Shown: positions 15,903 through 26,887, numbered from the stretch's first letter. The stretch is 58,743 nt of DNA from Alphaproteobacteria bacterium (GCA_021775915.1 JAJFGW010000025.1:1-58743); one strand, 5' to 3'. The notes: a model not told the origin generated them from the sequence alone. Numbers and translations are program-made.

Positions 15903-18458
15903 ATGACCCGTTACAATATCAAAGAAACCGAAGAAAAATGGCGCAAACTCTGGTCTGATAAGCATTGCTTTGACGTCACAGAAGACCCTGCGCGTGAGAA
16001 ATATTACGTGCTCGCCATGCTGCCCTATCCGTCCGGGCGCATTCATGTCGGCCATGTCCGCAACTACACCCTGTCCGATGTTGTTGCCCGGTACCGCAAA
16101 GCGCAAGGTTACAACGTGCTGAACCCAATGGGCTGGGACGCACTCGGTCTTCCGGCTGAAAACGCCGCAATGGAGCGCAACACCCACCCGGCGGCATGGA
16201 CAAACCAGAATATCGCACAAATGAAAGATCAACTCGTTTCCATGGGGCTGGCGATTGACTGGAGCCGCGAAGTTTCGACCTGCGACCCGGATTACTACCG
16301 CCACGAACAGAAAATGTTCCTGGACTTCTATAAAAAAGGACTCGCCTACCGCAAAGAATCCGTTGTCAACTGGGACCCGGTTGAAAATACCGTGCTTGCC
16401 AATGAACAGGTTGTAGACGGCAAGGGCTGGCGCTCCGGCGTGCCGGTCGAACGCCGCAAACTCAATCAATGGTTCCTTAAGATTACCGATTATGCCGAGG
16501 AGCTTCTGGAAGAAGTAGAAAAGCTTGAGCGCTGGCCGGAAAAAGTCCGCACCATGCAGAAAAACTGGATCGGTAAATCGCAAGGCCTAAAGCTTGATTT
16601 GGAAATCATAGATTTTGACCAACCCCTTGAAATATTCACCACCCGGCCCGACACAATATTCGGCGCGGCCTTTGCCGCCATAGCGCCCGACCATCCGCTC
16701 GCCGAAAAGCTGGCCGGTGACAAAAGTGGATTTGCTGATTTTATTAAAGAATGTCAGGCCACAGGCACCTCCGAAGAAGCTATAGCACAAGCGGAAAAAC
16801 TCGGCTTTGATACGGGCTACAAAATCCAGCACCCGTTCTTAAAAGACGTACAGCTGCCTTTATATATCGCCAATTTTATCCTGATGGATTACGGTACCGG
16901 CGCAATTTACGGCGTCCCCGCCCATGACCAGCGCGACTTTGATTTTGCAAAGAAATACAACTTACCGATCACACCAGTCGTTATTCCCGCCGATCAGGAC
17001 CTGACAAACATAACAGAAGCCTCCACCGAGCCGGGACTCATGGAAAATTCAGATTTCCTCAACGGTATGGATAATAAATCCGCTATGGCCGAAATTATCA
17101 AACGCATTGAGGCAAGTAATAATGGCGAAGGCGTAACTCAATATCGCCTACGCGACTGGGGCGTATCGCGCCAGCGCTACTGGGGCTGTCCGGTGCCCTT
17201 TATTCACTGTGAAGAGTGCGGAACATTGCCGGTTCCCGAAACAGACCTGCCGGTAACGCTACCGCAGGACATTAATTACGATGAGCCCGGCAACCCGCTT
17301 GACCGCCATCCTAGCTGGAAAAATGTCGCCTGCCCGACCTGCGGCAAGGACGCGCAGCGCGAAACCGACACATTCGATACATTCTTTGAAAGTAGCTGGT
17401 ATTTCCTGCGCTATCTCGACCCTAAAAACGAGACAACCGGCTTTGATAAAGAAAAAGCCAATTACTGGATGGCAGTTGACCAATATATTGGCGGGGTTGA
17501 ACATGCGGTGCTGCATTTACTATACGCGCGTTTTTTCACCAAAGCCCTGCGCGATTGCGGCTATCTTGATTGCGGTGAGCCTTTTACCGGTCTGTTTACT
17601 CAAGGCATGGTTACGCACGAAACCTATCAGGACAGCAAAGGGGGTTGGCTCTACCCGACCGAGATCACCAAAGAAAAAGACGGCAGTTTTACAAAAACAG
17701 ACGATAGCAGCGCGGTGACCGTTGGCGCGATCGTTAAAATGTCAAAATCAAAACGTAATACAATCGACCCGCAGGATATTCTCGACACATACGGCGCCGA
17801 CTCCGCGCGACTGTTTATTCTTTCTGATTCACCGCCCGAGCGCGATCTGGAATGGAGCGAAGCGGGCATCGAAGGCGCATGGCGCTATATCAATAAAATT
17901 CACCGCATGGTCTGCGAGGCCGACCTTCCTGCTGCAAACACCGATAAGCCGGGCAGCTTCAGCGACAAAACAACAAGCCTGCGCCGCATCACCCACAAAA
18001 CAATTACAGAGGTCGCGGGAGACATTGAAGCCTTCCACATGAATAAGTCCGTTGCCCGCATTCGCGAGCTCTCTAACGCGCTTGGCAGCTTTAAACCGCA
18101 GGACGAAGCCGATAAATGGGCACTGCGCGAAGGATTTGAAGCTTTGGTAAAGCTTATAAACCCGATGATTCCGCATTTGGCCGAGGAGTTGTGGCAAATT
18201 TTGGGGCATGATACAATTCTGGCTGAAGAAAGCTGGCCTGTTTTTGATGAAGCCCTACTGCAAGCTGACAGCGTAACCATCGGCGTACAGGTCAACGGCA
18301 AGGTACGCGCCTCGATTACCCTGCCCAAAGATGCTGATAAAAAGATAACCGAAGAAACCGCCCTCGCCGAAGACGGCGTTAAAAAAGCCATAGAAGGCAA
18401 AGAAATACGCAAAGTAATTGTCGTGCCGAACAGGATTGTAAATGTCGTTGTGGGTTAA
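15903..18458 (+). CDS. leuS: Leucyl-tRNA synthetase
   Basis: 851 residues, a full-length bacterial class I enzyme that charges tRNA-Leu. ATP-site motif PSGRIHVGH (HIGH type) is near residue 41 and KMSKSKRN near residue 620. The editing (CP1) domain is present with [10 protein letters not shown] and the [13 protein letters not shown] region. There are zinc-binding cysteine pairs (HCEECG, CPTCG), then the leucine-specific and anticodon-binding domains. The C-terminal VQVNGKVR motif is intact. The end overlaps or abuts lptE, the usual alphaproteobacterial order leuS-lptE-holA. Confidence 0.97.
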   Translation: MTRYNIKETEEKWRKLWSDKHCFDVTEDPAREKYYVLAMLPYPSGRIHVGHVRNYTLSDVVARYRKAQGYNVLNPMGWDALGLPAENAAMERNTHPAAWTNQNIAQMKDQLVSMGLAIDWSREVSTCDPDYYRHEQKMFLDFYKKGLAYRKESVVNWDPVENTVLANEQVVDGKGWRSGVPVERRKLNQWFLKITDYAEELLEEVEKLERWPEKVRTMQKNWIGKSQGLKLDLEIIDFDQPLEIFTTRPDTIFGAAFAAIAPDHPLAEKLAGDKSGFADFIKECQATGTSEEAIAQAEKLGFDTGYKIQHPFLKDVQLPLYIANFILMDYGTGAIYGVPAHDQRDFDFAKKYNLPITPVVIPADQDLTNITEASTEPGLMENSDFLNGMDNKSAMAEIIKRIEASNNGEGVTQYRLRDWGVSRQRYWGCPVPFIHCEECGTLPVPETDLPVTLPQDINYDEPGNPLDRHPSWKNVACPTCGKDAQRETDTFDTFFESSWYFLRYLDPKNETTGFDKEKANYWMAVDQYIGGVEHAVLHLLYARFFTKALRDCGYLDCGEPFTGLFTQGMVTHETYQDSKGGWLYPTEITKEKDGSFTKTDDSSAVTVGAIVKMSKSKRNTIDPQDILDTYGADSARLFILSDSPPERDLEWSEAGIEGAWRYINKIHRMVCEADLPAANTDKPGSFSDKTTSLRRITHKTITEVAGDIEAFHMNKSVARIRELSNALGSFKPQDEADKWALREGFEALVKLINPMIPHLAEELWQILGHDTILAEESWPVFDEALLQADSVTIGVQVNGKVRASITLPKDADKKITEETALAEDGVKKAIEGKEIRKVIVVPNRIVNVVVG

Positions 18459-18963
18459 AATGCGGGTCAAAATTTTAAGTGTAGCGCTTATACTCACCCT
18501 AAGCGCCTGTGGTTTTGCGCCGCTACACGGCACAAACAGCACAACACAAAACCCCGCCATTGAAACCGGCTTTAATCAGGTCTTCATTGAAAATATTCCT
18601 GATCAGGAAGGCCAATATCTGCGTAATGCCCTTATCGACCGTCTTTACAATAGCGGCAGACCAAATAACGCCCGTTATAGACTCAAAATAGAAACCATCG
18701 CCGAAAAACACACCAATCTGGACGTAACCAAAAGCTCGGACGCCACCCGCGCGCAAATGCGGCTCAACACGGCCATGACATTAAGCGACCGCACAACAGG
18801 CGCAGCGCTACTAAATCGTAAATTAATCAGCATCACCAGCTATAACGTTCTACAAAGCCACTTCACGACGAAAGTTTCCGAAGATAACGCCCGCCGCAAC
18901 GCGCTCGATGACCTCGCCCGCCAGATTGAACTGCAACTATCGCTCTATTTTAAACGCAAGTAG
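18442..18963 (+). CDS. lptE: LPS-assembly lipoprotein LptE
   Basis: 173 residues if started at 18442, inside the end of leuS. An alternative ATG at 18460, one base after the leuS stop, gives 167 residues and an ordinary signal sequence, and may be preferable. Lipobox LSAC-G, then GFAPLHG. The alpha/beta fold with two helices is typical of LptE, the plug lipoprotein of the LptD outer-membrane translocon for lipopolysaccharide. Low sequence identity is normal for this family; position between leuS and holA supports the call. Confidence 0.88.
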   Translation: MSLWVKMRVKILSVALILTLSACGFAPLHGTNSTTQNPAIETGFNQVFIENIPDQEGQYLRNALIDRLYNSGRPNNARYRLKIETIAEKHTNLDVTKSSDATRAQMRLNTAMTLSDRTTGAALLNRKLISITSYNVLQSHFTTKVSEDNARRNALDDLARQIELQLSLYFKRK

Positions 18964-18970
18964 AACCAAC

Positions 18971-19981
18971 ATGAAGCTGGCCTGGAAACAAATTGAACCC
19001 TTTATCAAAAGCCCGGACGCAGCAGCCCGCGTCATTCTGGTTTACGGCCCTGATAACGGTTTGATGCGCGAGCGCGCCAAAACCATGGGCAAAACAATCG
19101 TCGATGATTTGAACGACCCGTTTAATGCCGTAACCCTTACCGGCGAGCAGCTTACCGAAGACCCTGCAAAATTAATGGACGAGGCCAGCGCTTTATCAAT
19201 GATGGGCGGCGGACGCCTCATTCGCATTGAAAATGCCGCCGACAAAATCACGCCGCTGCTAAAAGACTACTTACAGGCCCCCAGTGAACAAAACCTGGTC
19301 ATTTTAGAAGCCGGGGAACTAAGTCCCCGCTCCTCGCTCCGCAAGCTTTGCGAAAAAGAAAAAAATGCCGCCGCTGTGCCTTGTTATGTTGAGGACGAGC
19401 GCGATATTGCCGGACTCGTCCGCCGCACTATGAGTGATGAAGGCTATGCCATCGCCGGAGATGCGGTAACATGGCTGGCCTCCTCCATCACCGGTGACCG
19501 CGCCCGCGCCCGCAGTGAAATTGAAAAGCTCATCCTCTATATGGGTGCAGAAAAACAAATTACCCTGGGCCATGTTCATGAATGCTGCGGTGAAGCCGGG
19601 GCGCAAACAATGGACAATCTGGTTTACAGCGTTGCCGGTAACAACCCGCAAGAAGCGCTCAAAGCCTACACAATTTTGCTCGGCGAAGGCATACCGCCGA
19701 TTGCCATCCTGCGCGCGCTTCAGAACCATTTTCGCAAGCTGCATCTGACCAAAGCGCGTATCGCCGAGGGCGACACACTGGAATCTGCGATAAAACGCTT
19801 AAGCCCGCCGCTTTTCTTCAAAGTCGCCGCCCCCTTTAAAGCACAAGTGAATCGCTGGTCTTTGCCCGCCTTAGAAGGAATCATGACTCGCCTCGCCCTA
19901 TTAGAGGCCCAAACCAAACGCACCGGCACCCCGGTTGAAACACTATGCGGACAAGCATTGCTGGCGATTAGCAGTAGATAA
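18971..19981 (+). CDS. holA: DNA polymerase III delta subunit
   Basis: 336 residues from ATG 18971, eight bases after the lptE stop. A longer frame opens at 18908, but it would begin inside lptE. HolA opens the sliding clamp within the clamp loader. N-terminal AAA+-like domain (VILVYGPDNGLMRERAK), middle GDRARARSEIEKLILYMG segment and C-terminal collar domain (AILRALQNHFRKLHLTKARI) are all present. It lacks a functional P-loop, as expected for delta. Confidence 0.93.
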   Translation: MKLAWKQIEPFIKSPDAAARVILVYGPDNGLMRERAKTMGKTIVDDLNDPFNAVTLTGEQLTEDPAKLMDEASALSMMGGGRLIRIENAADKITPLLKDYLQAPSEQNLVILEAGELSPRSSLRKLCEKEKNAAAVPCYVEDERDIAGLVRRTMSDEGYAIAGDAVTWLASSITGDRARARSEIEKLILYMGAEKQITLGHVHECCGEAGAQTMDNLVYSVAGNNPQEALKAYTILLGEGIPPIAILRALQNHFRKLHLTKARIAEGDTLESAIKRLSPPLFFKVAAPFKAQVNRWSLPALEGIMTRLALLEAQTKRTGTPVETLCGQALLAISSR

Positions 19982-20000
19982 ATTCTTATATCACAGCTCT

Positions 20001-20098
20001 TCCCTCACCCACTACGCTAACGCCGTTTTACGGCGAAGCTCTATTATACCCTCTCCCACGGGGAGAGGGAGGAACCCGCGAAGTGGGAGGGTGAGGGA
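20001..20098. repeat. Nested palindromic repeat element
   Basis: Outer arms TCCCTCACCC (20001-20010) and GGGTGAGGGA (20089-20098). Inside are two hairpins: CGCCG/CGGCG at 20021-20035 and CCCTCTCCC/GGGAGAGGG at 20049-20069. About 98 bp between holA and parB, which converge here, so it may also stop transcription. This wording is common in proteobacterial intergenic repeats. Confidence 0.65.
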
Positions 20099-20113
20099 TT
20101 ATCATGTAAGAAT

Positions 20114-20230
20114 TTAAGATCGCCAGCCATGTAAGCCAAAAAATTCAAGAAAGTAAAATGTCGCAATCAATAGAAGAAAAGCGATCACGGGTCCATAAAA
20201 GAGTATCCGTATTATAGTGCTCAGCCTCAT
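20114..20230 (-). CDS. Possible 38-residue single-span membrane protein
   Basis: ATG at 20230, eight bases after the parB stop. Short basic start (MRLSTIIRILFYG), one hydrophobic span, and a polar end (GLHGWRS). It would be translated from the parB transcript. A GAGCGGGTG stretch upstream is a weak ribosome site. It could be chance. Confidence 0.3.
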   Translation of the reverse strand: MRLSTIIRILFYGPVIAFLLLIATFYFLEFFGLHGWRS

Positions 20231-20237
20231 GGCTAAA

Positions 20238-21188
20238 TCACCCGCTCTGTTGCCGTCCCGGGAAGTGAGAGAGACGGTGAAGGACCTCATCGAGCTGATC
20301 GAGAGATTTAAAATCAACCTTAAATGTGCCGGCGCCTTTGCCCTTTACATCAATCGTGACCTTCATGCCCAGCGCTGCAGAAATCTCGGATTCCAGCGCC
20401 AATGTATCGACATCTTTAGGTGTTTTCTCCTTACGTGTACGTGACGTACGGCCCTGCTTTTCTGCGCTCAGCGTTTCCGCTTCCCGCACGTTAAGTCCTT
20501 GACTTACAATTATATTTGCTAACTCTTCAGGATTATCAGTACCAATAAGTGTACGTGCGTGACCGGCACTTAAGCGACCATCGCGAATCATATCGGCCAC
20601 CTTCCTCGGCAGCGTTAAAAGCCGCACCGTATTGGCAACATGACTACGACTTTTTCCGAGCGCCTTGGCGGCAACCTCCTGCGTATGGCCAAACTCTTCC
20701 ATCAGCCGCTGGTAACCGCGCGCTTCTTCGATTGCGTTCAAATCCTCGCGCTGGAGATTTTCGATCAGCGCAATTTCCAGCGCATCTTCGTCCCCCAGGC
20801 TCTTAATGATAACCGGCACTTCATGGAGCTGCGCCGCCTGCGCCGCGCGCCACCGCCGCTCCCCGGCAACAATTTCATGGATGTCCTGAAAGCCCGGCTT
20901 GGGCCGCACGATCAAAGGCTGCAACACGCCATGCTTGGCAATCGATTCGGCGAGCTCGCTTATATTTTCTTCGGAAAAATCATGGCGCGGCTGATAAGTG
21001 CCGGGCTCCATCTGGTCAAGCCCCATCATCGTACGCTTAACCCCCGGCGTATGGCCGTCATCACCAGGCTGAGGATAAACGCCCTCCTCGTCCTCAAACA
21101 AAGCACCCAAGCCACGCCCAAGACCGCGTTTCTTCGGATCAGGCCCCGCCTCTTCTTGCACTTCTTCTGTTTCGTTATCTTCGCTCAT
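20238..21188 (-). CDS. parB: Chromosome-partitioning protein ParB
   Basis: 316 residues. N-terminal GLGRGLGALFEDEE is the ParA-stimulating segment. The CTP-binding/ParB core has QPRHDFSEENI, PLIVRP and GERRWRAAQ. The helix-turn-helix (TQEVAAKALGKSRSHVANTVRLL) reads parS. The C-terminal dimer domain ends in HRLSHFPG. ParB loads on parS as a CTP-gated clamp and marks the origin region for segregation by ParA. Three perfect parS sites lie just upstream in this operon. parA is 9 bases upstream in the same direction. Confidence 0.96.
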   Translation of the reverse strand: MSEDNETEEVQEEAGPDPKKRGLGRGLGALFEDEEGVYPQPGDDGHTPGVKRTMMGLDQMEPGTYQPRHDFSEENISELAESIAKHGVLQPLIVRPKPGFQDIHEIVAGERRWRAAQAAQLHEVPVIIKSLGDEDALEIALIENLQREDLNAIEEARGYQRLMEEFGHTQEVAAKALGKSRSHVANTVRLLTLPRKVADMIRDGRLSAGHARTLIGTDNPEELANIIVSQGLNVREAETLSAEKQGRTSRTRKEKTPKDVDTLALESEISAALGMKVTIDVKGKGAGTFKVDFKSLDQLDEVLHRLSHFPGRQQSG

Positions 21189-21197
21189 AGGAATAAC

Positions 21198-22073
21198 TTA
21201 AGCAGCTTTAGAGGCACGCATCAAGCTTCGTTCGCGCTTGAGCACCTCACCGGCAAGATGAATATAAGCCTGCGCCCCGGAACAATGCATATCATAAACA
21301 ATAGCTGGCAAACCATAAGACGGTGCCTCCGATACCCGCACATTGCGCGGAATCACCGTTTCATAAACCTTATCACCAAAAAAGCTGCGCACATCATTGG
21401 CAACCATGCTGGAAAGATTATTGCGCTTATCATACATCGTCAAAACGACGCCATGAATATCCAGCGTTGAATTATAGTGTTTTTTAACACGCTCAATCGT
21501 TTTCACCAGATGGCTGAGCCCTTCCAGAGCATAAAACTCACACTGCAACGGCACCACGACCGAATCGGCAGCAACCAGCGCATTAAGCGTCAAAAGATTA
21601 AGCGAAGGCGGACAATCCATGATGATATAATCATAAGGCAGCGGCGCCCGCAGCGCTTCGCGCAAACGATATTCGCGGCGCTCAGCCGTCACCAGCTCAA
21701 TCTCAGCACCGGACAAATGCACAGAAGACGGCGCGACAGAAAGCCCCGGCACCTTGGTATCCTGCACAACATCAAGCAAATGCGATTCACTAAACAGCAC
21801 ATCGTACATACTCTTACGCAAATCCGAGCGTTTAACACCAAGGCCGGTTGATGCATTGCCCTGCGGATCAAGATCAACCAGCAACACACGCTTACCAACC
21901 GCGCACATCGCCGTCGCCAGATTAATTGATGTCGTGGTTTTACCAACCCCGCCTTTCTGATTCGCAATCGCAAAAATGCGCGGCACCTTCGAAACAGTAA
22001 TAGCTGATGATTTTCTATCTTGCCGCTTTGCAAGCGGATAGCGGGACGGGTACTGGGTCATACTCTCACTCAA
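21198..22073 (-). CDS. parA: Chromosome-partitioning ATPase ParA
   Basis: 291 residues. Deviant Walker A NQKGGVGKTTTSINLATA with the signature lysine, switch DLDPQGNASTGLG, and Walker B YIIMDCPPSL. A ~30-residue polar N-terminal extension precedes the core, typical of alphaproteobacterial chromosomal ParA. It forms a DNA-bound ATP dimer and moves ParB-parS complexes. Operon order rsmG-parA-parB is the standard alphaproteobacterial arrangement. Confidence 0.97.
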   Translation of the reverse strand: MSESMTQYPSRYPLAKRQDRKSSAITVSKVPRIFAIANQKGGVGKTTTSINLATAMCAVGKRVLLVDLDPQGNASTGLGVKRSDLRKSMYDVLFSESHLLDVVQDTKVPGLSVAPSSVHLSGAEIELVTAERREYRLREALRAPLPYDYIIMDCPPSLNLLTLNALVAADSVVVPLQCEFYALEGLSHLVKTIERVKKHYNSTLDIHGVVLTMYDKRNNLSSMVANDVRSFFGDKVYETVIPRNVRVSEAPSYGLPAIVYDMHCSGAQAYIHLAGEVLKRERSLMRASKAA

Positions 22074-22138
22074 AATAAGGGTGTCTGGAAATTTCTCTTA
22101 TAATGGATACTTATAGGCCGAAGGTCAAGAAAAATGAG

Positions 22139-22762
22139 CTAAGATACTGACCCAATGTGAAGATTTTCTATTTTCAAAACACAGCCGTCAGGCGCGGTTT
22201 TGCTGGGGAAAACCTCAATATCAAAATTATAAATCTCCGCCGCCACCGCAACTTCATCCTGCGCCCTGCCACCCTTTAAAAACAGCATGACAAGGTCAGG
22301 ATTCGCCGTCGCCCAGGGCAAGCAATAGCCCAGCAACTTATCCAGAGAAGCCAGCGCCCGTGCGGTGACAACAGTGGGGACAATATCACAGCTTACTTTC
22401 TCGACTCGCCGACTTAGAACAGTTACCGGCGTCTTTGTTTCACGTGAAACAGTGGATAAAAATGTGCATTTCTTTGTATCAGATTCAATCAGACTCACAT
22501 CAAGGTCGGGGCGAATCATCGCCAGCACGAGCCCCGGAAACCCGGCGCCGCTACCAAGATCAAAGACAACCGCGCCCTGCGGAATATATGCAGATAATTG
22601 CTGCGAATCATCAAAATGGCGGCTTTGCGCCTCATTTAACGTACTGCCGCTCACCAAATTAACGGCTTTCTGCCACTTACGCAGCAGGGCCAGATAATGC
22701 GCCATTTTTTCAAGAGAATCAGGCAACTTTTTTCCGCCTAACGTGACGCAGCAGGGCCACAA
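22139..22762 (-). CDS. rsmG: 16S rRNA (guanine-527-N7)-methyltransferase RsmG
   Basis: 207 residues from ATG 22762, overlapping the mnmG end by 44 bases. A TTG at 22726 sits behind AGGCGGAAAAAAG, overlaps mnmG by only 8 bases, and may be the true start (195 residues). SAM-binding motif [16 protein letters not shown] and the [12 protein letters not shown] strand are clear. It methylates G527 of 16S rRNA. The coding sequence contains a parS site (22436-22451), translated as VSRET between the SAM-binding strands. Confidence 0.94.
   Translation of the reverse strand: MWPCCVTLGGKKLPDSLEKMAHYLALLRKWQKAVNLVSGSTLNEAQSRHFDDSQQLSAYIPQGAVVFDLGSGAGFPGLVLAMIRPDLDVSLIESDTKKCTFLSTVSRETKTPVTVLSRRVEKVSCDIVPTVVTARALASLDKLLGYCLPWATANPDLVMLFLKGGRAQDEVAVAAEIYNFDIEVFPSKTAPDGCVLKIENLHIGSVS
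22436..22451. promoter_or_regulatory. parS site 1 (inside rsmG)
   Basis: TGTTTCACGTGAAACA, the perfect 16-bp palindromic parS consensus bound by chromosomal ParB. It is read by rsmG as VSRET. Confidence 0.95.
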
Positions 22763-24608
22763 CAGCCGCCGGGGTTATACCGGGAATCCGCCCCGCCGCG
22801 CCCAATGTTGCGGGCTGTGCCATTTTCAGCTTTTGCCGCACTTCATTAGACAGGCTTCCGACCGAATCATAATCAAGGTCAGCAGGCAGCTCCAAAGCCT
22901 CGTCCTTACGAAAAGCCTGAATATCAGCCTCATGGCGCTCCATATAACCAGCATAAAGCGCGTCACATTCTATTTGCTCGACAACATCGCTCCGAATTTC
23001 CTTTAAATCCGGCCAAACACCACAAAGCCGCGCCCAATCAATATCCTGATAACCGAGAAGATCAAAGCCGCTCCGGCGCACGCCATCCTTATTAATCCTG
23101 ATGCCGCTCTTTTCCAGCTCATTAGGCGTGGCCTGATATGTCCGCACTAACCCCCTGCCGTGCTCAAGAGCATCTGATTTTTCTTTCCAAAACACAGCCC
23201 GCTCCGCACCAACACAACCGATTTCCAGCCCTCTATCCGTAAGGCGCTGGTCGGCATTATCGCTGCGCAAACGGAGTCTGTATTCAGCGCGGCTGGTGAA
23301 CATGCGATAAGGCTCCGGTGCGCCGCGCGTGATCAAATCATCAATCAACACACCGATATAAGCCTCGGCACGATCAAGGATAAAAGGCTTTGTTTCACGT
23401 GAAACATTCGCCCCGCCGCCATAATTGCCCGCCTGAAGCGCCGCGTTAATGCCGGCCATCAGCCCCTGTGCTGCCGCCTCCTCATACCCGGTGGTGCCGT
23501 TGATCTGCCCCGCTAAATAAAGCCCGGAAATTCGTTTAGATTCAAGCGTTTGCTTCAGATCACGCGGATCGACATAATCATACTCAATCGCATAACCCCA
23601 CTCAAAAACAGCTGCCCCTTCAAGTCCTTTGATGGTTTTCAGGAGTGCTGCCTGCACGTCAACGGGCAAAGAGGTCGATATGCCGTTCGGATAGACCGTA
23701 TGATCATCCAGCCCTTCCGGCTCAAGGAAAATCTGGTGCCGGGACTTATCGGCAAAGCGCATGATTTTATCTTCAATAGACGGGCAATAGCGCGGCCCGG
23801 TACCTTCGATCTGACCGGAATACACAGCAGAGCGATGAATATTATCAGCAATGATCTTGTGCGTTTTTTCGTTGGTATGAGTAATATGGCAGCAAATTTG
23901 CGGTACGGTGATCTTATCATTCATGAACGAGAAAGGCAGCGGCGGATTATCACCCGGCTGCTCATCAAGCACAGACCAATCAATCGTGCGCCCATCCAGC
24001 CGGGCAGGGGTGCCTGTTTTAAGCCGCCCGAGCGGAAACTTTAGCCTTTCCAGGGTTTCGGCCAACCCAATCGTCGGTTTTTCGCCCACACGGCCGGCCG
24101 GAATCTTCTCTTCACCGCGATGGATCAAACCGCGCAAAAATGTGCCCGTCGTCAGCACAACAGCACCGCAGCTATATTCACGCCCATCCAGCGTTTTAAC
24201 GCCTTTTACAGCACCGGAATCATCCAAAATCAGATCATCAGCACCGCCTTCAATAAGCTCTAGATTGGGATAGCTCCCCAGAATCTCCTGCATAGCTTCC
24301 TTGTAAAGCTTGCGGTCAGCCTGTGCCCGAGGACCGCGCACAGCCGGGCCTTTGGAGCCATTTAGCATCCGGTACTGAATTCCGGCGCGGTCTATCACGC
24401 GCCCCATCAGCCCGTCCAGCGCATCAATTTCGCGCACCAGATGCCCCTTACCCAACCCGCCAATCGCAGGGTTACAGGACATCGCACCAATCGTATCAAG
24501 CTTATGCGTCAAAAGCGCCGTTTTCGCGCCCATCCGCGCCGCCGCCGCCGCCGCTTCACAGCCCGCATGCCCGCCGCCAACAATAATAATGTCAAAATCT
24601 TTATTCAT
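22719..24608 (-). CDS. mnmG: tRNA uridine-5-carboxymethylaminomethyl modification enzyme MnmG
   Basis: 629 residues, full length. N-terminal FAD-binding [17 protein letters not shown], the second motif [28 protein letters not shown]-type segment (KTGTPARL), and C-terminal helical MnmE-binding domain. With MnmE it installs cmnm5 on U34 of tRNAs reading split codon boxes. A parS site (23391-23406) lies in the coding sequence ([10 protein letters not shown]), immediately before the [17 protein letters not shown] helix. Downstream gene rsmG overlaps its end. Confidence 0.97.
   Translation of the reverse strand: MNKDFDIIIVGGGHAGCEAAAAAARMGAKTALLTHKLDTIGAMSCNPAIGGLGKGHLVREIDALDGLMGRVIDRAGIQYRMLNGSKGPAVRGPRAQADRKLYKEAMQEILGSYPNLELIEGGADDLILDDSGAVKGVKTLDGREYSCGAVVLTTGTFLRGLIHRGEEKIPAGRVGEKPTIGLAETLERLKFPLGRLKTGTPARLDGRTIDWSVLDEQPGDNPPLPFSFMNDKITVPQICCHITHTNEKTHKIIADNIHRSAVYSGQIEGTGPRYCPSIEDKIMRFADKSRHQIFLEPEGLDDHTVYPNGISTSLPVDVQAALLKTIKGLEGAAVFEWGYAIEYDYVDPRDLKQTLESKRISGLYLAGQINGTTGYEEAAAQGLMAGINAALQAGNYGGGANVSRETKPFILDRAEAYIGVLIDDLITRGAPEPYRMFTSRAEYRLRLRSDNADQRLTDRGLEIGCVGAERAVFWKEKSDALEHGRGLVRTYQATPNELEKSGIRINKDGVRRSGFDLLGYQDIDWARLCGVWPDLKEIRSDVVEQIECDALYAGYMERHEADIQAFRKDEALELPADLDYDSVGSLSNEVRQKLKMAQPATLGAAGRIPGITPAAVVALLRHVRRKKVA
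23391..23406. promoter_or_regulatory. parS site 2 (inside mnmG)
   Basis: TGTTTCACGTGAAACA, identical to site 1; encodes VSRET in mnmG. Confidence 0.95.
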
Positions 24609-24646
24609 GACGGGCTTTATACCCTGAAACTTTGAAAAAATGCCAG

Positions 24647-25984
24647 TTATTTCCCGATACAGAAGTCCTTGAAGATCACATCGAGCAAATCCTCAACATC
24701 AACGCGGCCTGTAATACGGCCCAAATGGCGCATGGCAAGACGAACATCTTCAGCAACCAGCTCCGGCAATTTGGCTCCCTGCACTCGTTTCAGCGCTACG
24801 CGGCACTCATCCAGAGCCTCACGGTGGCGCTGACGGGTGAGAGAAGGGGTTTCGCGAGCACCAATCAATGTCTCAATCTTACCAACCAGCGCCCCTATCA
24901 GGTCATCCAGCCCAGCGCCCGTCTTAACAGAGAGGGCAATAGAATCAGCAAGAGGAAGCGCGCCATCATATGAATCACATTTATTAAAAACGGCCAGCGC
25001 CGAATCTTCCATAAGCACCTCGGTGTGCTCATCAAGCGCGGGCAGGGCGGTCGCGTCAAAGAGCAACAAGCGAATATCGGCCTGTTGCGCCCGCTCTAAA
25101 GCCCGGCGAATGCCCTCGCTTTCGACGACATCCTGCTCTTCGCCCGTCAACTGATCCGGGCGCAAACCGGCCGTGTCCGCCAGAATCACAGGATAACCAC
25201 CAAGGTCGAGATGAACCTCGATAACATCACGCGTGGTTCCAGCCTGCGCCGAGACAATCGCCACATCGCGCTGCGCCAGGCTATTCACCAGTGAGGACTT
25301 CCCGGCATTGGGCGCACCAATCACAGCGACATGAAGCCCATCACGCAGCCGCTCTCCGCGCCGATTATCGTCCAGATGGGTGCTGATTTCCTCTATCAAA
25401 GACTCAATCACGGGCATAACCTGCGGCGCGATCCCGTCCGGCATATCCTCATCCGGGAACTCAAGATCAGCCTCCAGATGGGCAAGCGTCTTTTTAAGCT
25501 CGCCGCCCCAACGCTCATAGATTTTGGAAAGGCCGCGCTCAAGCTGAGACAAGGCCTGCGCTTTTTGCAACGAAGTCTCGGCATCAATCAAATCGGCAAT
25601 CGCTTCGGCCTCAGTAAGGTCAAGCTTGCCATTTTCAAAGGCGCGGCGGGTAAACTCACCCGGCTGCGCTAGACGGTGATTATCTTGCCGGGAGAGCACC
25701 GCCAGCATTTGACGAACAATCGCCATACCGCCATGAAGATAGTACTCAGCCACATCTTCGCCGGTAAAGCTTTTCGGTCCCTTAAAAGGAAGCGCGACGC
25801 CATGGTCAATTGTTTCACGTGAAACAGGGTCAATGAAAGTACGATAGGCTGCCCCGCGCGGCGCGAACTCTGCACCGTCAGTAATCTTCGAAAGGCTGTC
25901 AAATGCCGCCGGGCCGGAGACCCGAACAACAGCCACGCCGCCTTTACCAGCGGGGCTTGCGAGGGCATAAATTGTATCGTTCAT
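24647..25984 (-). CDS. mnmE: tRNA modification GTPase MnmE
   Basis: 445 residues. N-terminal tetrahydrofolate-binding domain ([20 protein letters not shown]), helical domain, and an inserted G domain with P-loop [21 protein letters not shown] and NKCD. C-terminal FCIGK carries the conserved cysteine. Partner of MnmG in U34 modification. A third parS copy (25811-25826) lies in the N-terminal domain ([11 protein letters not shown]). Lies 38 bases upstream of mnmG, probably the same operon. Confidence 0.97.
   Translation of the reverse strand: MNDTIYALASPAGKGGVAVVRVSGPAAFDSLSKITDGAEFAPRGAAYRTFIDPVSRETIDHGVALPFKGPKSFTGEDVAEYYLHGGMAIVRQMLAVLSRQDNHRLAQPGEFTRRAFENGKLDLTEAEAIADLIDAETSLQKAQALSQLERGLSKIYERWGGELKKTLAHLEADLEFPDEDMPDGIAPQVMPVIESLIEEISTHLDDNRRGERLRDGLHVAVIGAPNAGKSSLVNSLAQRDVAIVSAQAGTTRDVIEVHLDLGGYPVILADTAGLRPDQLTGEEQDVVESEGIRRALERAQQADIRLLLFDATALPALDEHTEVLMEDSALAVFNKCDSYDGALPLADSIALSVKTGAGLDDLIGALVGKIETLIGARETPSLTRQRHREALDECRVALKRVQGAKLPELVAEDVRLAMRHLGRITGRVDVEDLLDVIFKDFCIGK
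25811..25826. promoter_or_regulatory. parS site 3 (inside mnmE)
   Basis: TGTTTCACGTGAAACA, identical to the other two; encodes VSRET in mnmE. Confidence 0.95.
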
Positions 25985-26049
25985 GACATGCCTATCTGTT
26001 TTTTGTCATTCTAGTACCAGATTACACAGATAAAAGACAAACATTTATC

Positions 26050-26078
26050 TTGACAATATGTAAACTTACTTGTTAAGG
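26050..26078 (+). promoter_or_regulatory. Possible promoter of the HEAT-repeat gene
   Basis: Consensus -35 TTGACA (26050-26055), 17-bp spacer, weak -10 TTAAGG (26073-26078), 36 bases before the ATG at 26114. Confidence 0.35.
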
Positions 26079-26113
26079 TGCGGCAGATTTAAAAGACAAC
26101 CATGGAGATAATT

Positions 26114-26623
26114 ATGACCGCAATGGAAGAAAAAACCGAGGAATTTCGGGGCCAAATGAAGATGCTAATAGCTGGAACCGCAGCAGACATGAAGGAGACC
26201 TTTCATATCGTGGCAGAACAAGTCACAGCCACGCCAACAGAAGACATAGTTGCCGAGTTTGCACATGGCCTGAAGGCAGAAAATGGCGCCCTACGTACCG
26301 CTACCGTCTATCTCATCGGCGCCCTTGGTGAAGAATACGGCACGCTCTCAATGATTAATGCCCTGACAGATGCTCTGAGCGACAAAAAAGTAGACCCGCG
26401 CATTCGCGAAACAGCCGCGCACTGGCTTGGAAAAATTGGCAACGAGCACAAAATCTCTATGGGCTTGATTCACGCCTCCATGGCACAGGCCCTGAGAACA
26501 GAAACCGACGGAAACACAATAAACGCCCTCATTGCCAGCCTTGAAAGCTTTCAACAGGCCCATATGGATGGGATGCAAGCACAGGCAACCGCAAAAATCG
26601 CTCCGCCACCGCAACCACGCTAA
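26114..26623 (+). CDS. HEAT-repeat protein, short
   Basis: 169 residues from the ATG at 26114, preceded by GGAGATAATT. An in-frame ATG at 26102 lacks a site. Two to three HEAT-type helical repeats are visible (ENGALRTATVYLIGALGEEYG and DPRIRETAAHWLGKIG, each partly shown). HEAT arrays are protein-protein scaffolds. Soluble, no signal peptide. It probably shares ancestry with the longer HEAT protein at 27045. No enzymatic motif. Confidence 0.7.
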   Translation: MTAMEEKTEEFRGQMKMLIAGTAADMKETFHIVAEQVTATPTEDIVAEFAHGLKAENGALRTATVYLIGALGEEYGTLSMINALTDALSDKKVDPRIRETAAHWLGKIGNEHKISMGLIHASMAQALRTETDGNTINALIASLESFQQAHMDGMQAQATAKIAPPPQPR

Positions 26624-26626
26624 ACA

Positions 26627-26887
26627 TTACTTCTTACCCGAAGCGGCAGGGGGCGGCGGCGCGGCCCCCATTTGCGCCCAGAACATTTTCTGCATATCGC
26701 CCAGACCGTCCATAGTCAACGGCATCCAGCTTTTCATGAATTCTGCCGGGTCGAGATTTTGAATATTATCCAGCATCTTCTGTTCCAGCTCTTTCATCAT
26801 TTTATCCTGCAACGGCGCTAAATTTGGCAAACCAATAAACTGGCGCGCCTCTTCCGGCGTGCAATCGACATCAACGGTAAATTTCAT
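26627..26887 (-). CDS. DUF6489 family protein
   Basis: 86 residues from the ATG at 26887 (GGAGAAGTT before it); a longer frame begins at 26941. The start MKFTVDVDCTPEEARQFIGL and the MQKMFWAQMG segment match a short alphaproteobacterial family annotated DUF6489, with no known function. Acidic, amphipathic helices, ending in a Pro/Ala tail. It converges with the short HEAT gene (three bases between stops). Confidence 0.75.
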   Translation of the reverse strand: MKFTVDVDCTPEEARQFIGLPNLAPLQDKMMKELEQKMLDNIQNLDPAEFMKSWMPLTMDGLGDMQKMFWAQMGAAPPPPAASGKK

